From Pavlovales sp. CCMP2436 (Eukaryota > Haptophyta > Pavlovophyceae > Pavlovales), in contig MU631727.1 in assembly GCA_026770615.1 (NCBI GenBank), positions 20,881 to 45,745 of the forward strand: DNA of 24,865 bases, written 5' to 3'. This document shows positions 24,779-24,865 of this stretch, piece after piece. The translations under genes and the position numbers were made by a program. The notes beneath the pieces are model-generated. The model was given only the letters and a program-made list of their open reading frames with translations, ran no database searches and was not told the origin of the DNA. The first letter of the stretch is position 1, and every line of letters starts with the position of its first letter.

Positions 24779-24865
24779 CGTAGCGCAAGAGCGTAGCGCA
24801 AGAGCGTAGCGCAAGAGCGTAGCGCAAGAGCGTAGCGCAAGAGCGTAGCGCAAGAGCGTAGCGCA
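24779..24865. repeat. 13-bp tandem repeat running off the window
   Basis: Unit GTAGCGCAAGAGC repeated about 6.7 times to the window edge; it probably continues beyond. Confidence 0.95.

Overview
The window looks like nuclear DNA of a GC-rich unicellular alga or similar protist that carries an integrated, decaying double-stranded DNA virus. Evidence for a eukaryotic host is a multi-exon gene with mostly GT-AG introns on the minus strand (23016-24514), an F-box/ankyrin-type gene (18487-19673) and many satellite and simple repeats at both ends. A haptophyte or another GC-rich alga is my inference; nothing in the window names the species.

Layout. 1-952 is host-like repeat DNA: TA runs, a GGAC satellite and a 10-bp array. 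About 953-17930 is a compact, densely coding block with very different structure: short AT-rich intergenic spacers, genes on both strands, many very small membrane proteins and a shared motif (close to AAWWTTCG) 14-20 bases upstream of most start codons. 17930-18486 is repeat-rich. 18487-19673 holds the ankyrin-type gene, and 19674-23015 is repeat-rich DNA without a convincing gene. 23016-24514 holds a beta-propeller gene of the SMP-30/gluconolactonase-like kind. 24515-24865 ends in a 13-bp tandem array.

The viral block carries a family-A-like polymerase fused to a superfamily 3 helicase (TV-Pol-like, 3764-7171), a VLTF3-like late transcription factor (8886-10022), an A22/RuvC-like Holliday junction resolvase (10787-11392) and a very long protein whose C-terminal part resembles HUH rolling-circle endonucleases of algal viruses (11873-15298). 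There are also about a dozen small proteins, several with one to three membrane segments, one of which has an IQ motif. This set places it near the polinton-like virus / mriyavirus (Nucleocytoviricota-related) zone. I recognise no major capsid protein, packaging ATPase or capsid protease, although host-like DNA is reached on both sides.

The element is old or silenced. Four of its large genes are cut by ten in-frame stop codons in total (six TAG, three TGA, one TAA) with reading frames otherwise largely open. All ten are one C-to-T change from CAG, CGA or CAA. Two intergenic regions hold inverted-repeat structures that share a conserved core, which I cannot assign to a known feature.
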